Source of the DNA: an uncultured Collinsella sp.
Lineage (GTDB): Bacteria; Actinomycetota; Coriobacteriia; Coriobacteriales; Coriobacteriaceae
NCBI GenBank assembly: GCA_958407085.1
Contig: CATYHY010000106.1
Span: 1 to 5,422 of the forward strand
Reading direction: 5' to 3'
Length of the DNA: 5,422 bases
Positions 5,180 through 5,422 of the stretch are shown in pieces (the first letter of the stretch is position 1; every line of letters starts with the position of its first letter). The notes beneath the pieces are model-generated. The model had not been told where the DNA came from. It searched no databases and worked only from the letters and a program-made list of their open reading frames with translations. Both the position numbers and the translations under genes were made by a program.

Positions 5180-5422
5180 TGGCGCCCGTATGCGCCGTGG
5201 TCGTTGCCGGCGGCAGCGGTCAGCGCTTTGGAAATCCCGGCGGCAAGCAGCTCGTTAACGTGGCGGGCCGTCCGCTCATGAGCTGGTCCATCCGCGCATT
5301 CGATCGTAGCGACAAGGTCGGCCACATCGTGGTGGTGTGTCCTGCCGAGCGCCGTGCCGAGATGCGCCGCCTGGCCATCGACCCGTTTGACTATGACACG
5401 CCCATCAGCTTTGCCGATGCCG
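5179..5422 (+). CDS. ispD: 2-C-methyl-D-erythritol 4-phosphate cytidylyltransferase IspD, 3' end missing
   Basis: IspD transfers CMP from CTP to methylerythritol phosphate, the third step of the MEP route to isoprenoids. Only 81 residues are present. VVVAGGSGQRFG at 7-18 is the glycine-rich nucleotide loop with the catalytic Arg16, and GGKQL at 21-25 supplies the CTP-binding Lys23. LVNVAGRPLMSWSIRAF and the strand HIVVVCP then follow the expected Rossmann-like order. The ATG shares its A with the disA stop, and AGGG at 5167-5170 lies eight bases upstream, inside disA. A related cytidylyltransferase such as TarI (ribitol phosphate) has the same N-terminus and cannot be excluded from this fragment. 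IspD is the more common protein and is preferred. No stop is seen before the right edge. Confidence 0.85.
   Translation, partial: MAPVCAVVVAGGSGQRFGNPGGKQLVNVAGRPLMSWSIRAFDRSDKVGHIVVVCPAERRAEMRRLAIDPFDYDTPISFADA

Overview
The window comes from a fairly GC-rich Gram-positive chromosome. The gene set, the codon bias towards C and G at third positions and the DisA/IspD pair suggest an actinobacterium of the class Coriobacteriia, perhaps Collinsella-like. That assignment is inference; nothing here proves the genus.

Layout from left to right: (1) the 3' three quarters of a pepD-type M20 dipeptidase on +, closed by a strong intrinsic terminator at about 1216-1263; (2) a convergent hipB-hipA toxin-antitoxin operon on - (3066 down to 1288); (3) its control region at about 3078-3150, where three copies of a 16-bp dyad (ATGCA-N6-TGCAT) lie exactly 27 bp apart over a candidate promoter, the outermost copy also forming the loop end of the mntP terminator hairpin; (4) mntP, a six-helix manganese exporter on - (3765 to 3187); (5) its long leader, a yybP-ykoY manganese riboswitch (aptamer about 3856-3953) followed by an intrinsic terminator (3819-3862) and a hairpin that can hide the mntP ribosome binding site; (6) a divergent + strand pair, disA (c-di-AMP synthase, TTG start at 4112) and ispD (start at 5179, stop/start overlap TAATG, cut by the right edge).

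How the parts work together: manganese should stabilise the aptamer, break the terminator and switch on mntP, so that excess Mn2+ is exported. HipB should repress its own promoter and neutralise the HipA kinase. The mntP terminator, one HipB operator and the hipBA -35 element are packed into about 35 bp, so the two minus-strand units may influence each other.

The points most worth a second look are the evenly spaced operator triplet, its fusion with the terminator, a stretch of HipB (about residues 85-121) that seems to be read in the wrong frame between two compensating C-run indels, the mutually exclusive pairings in the mntP leader, and a degenerate helix-hairpin-helix at the end of DisA. 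No wholly new system is evident.
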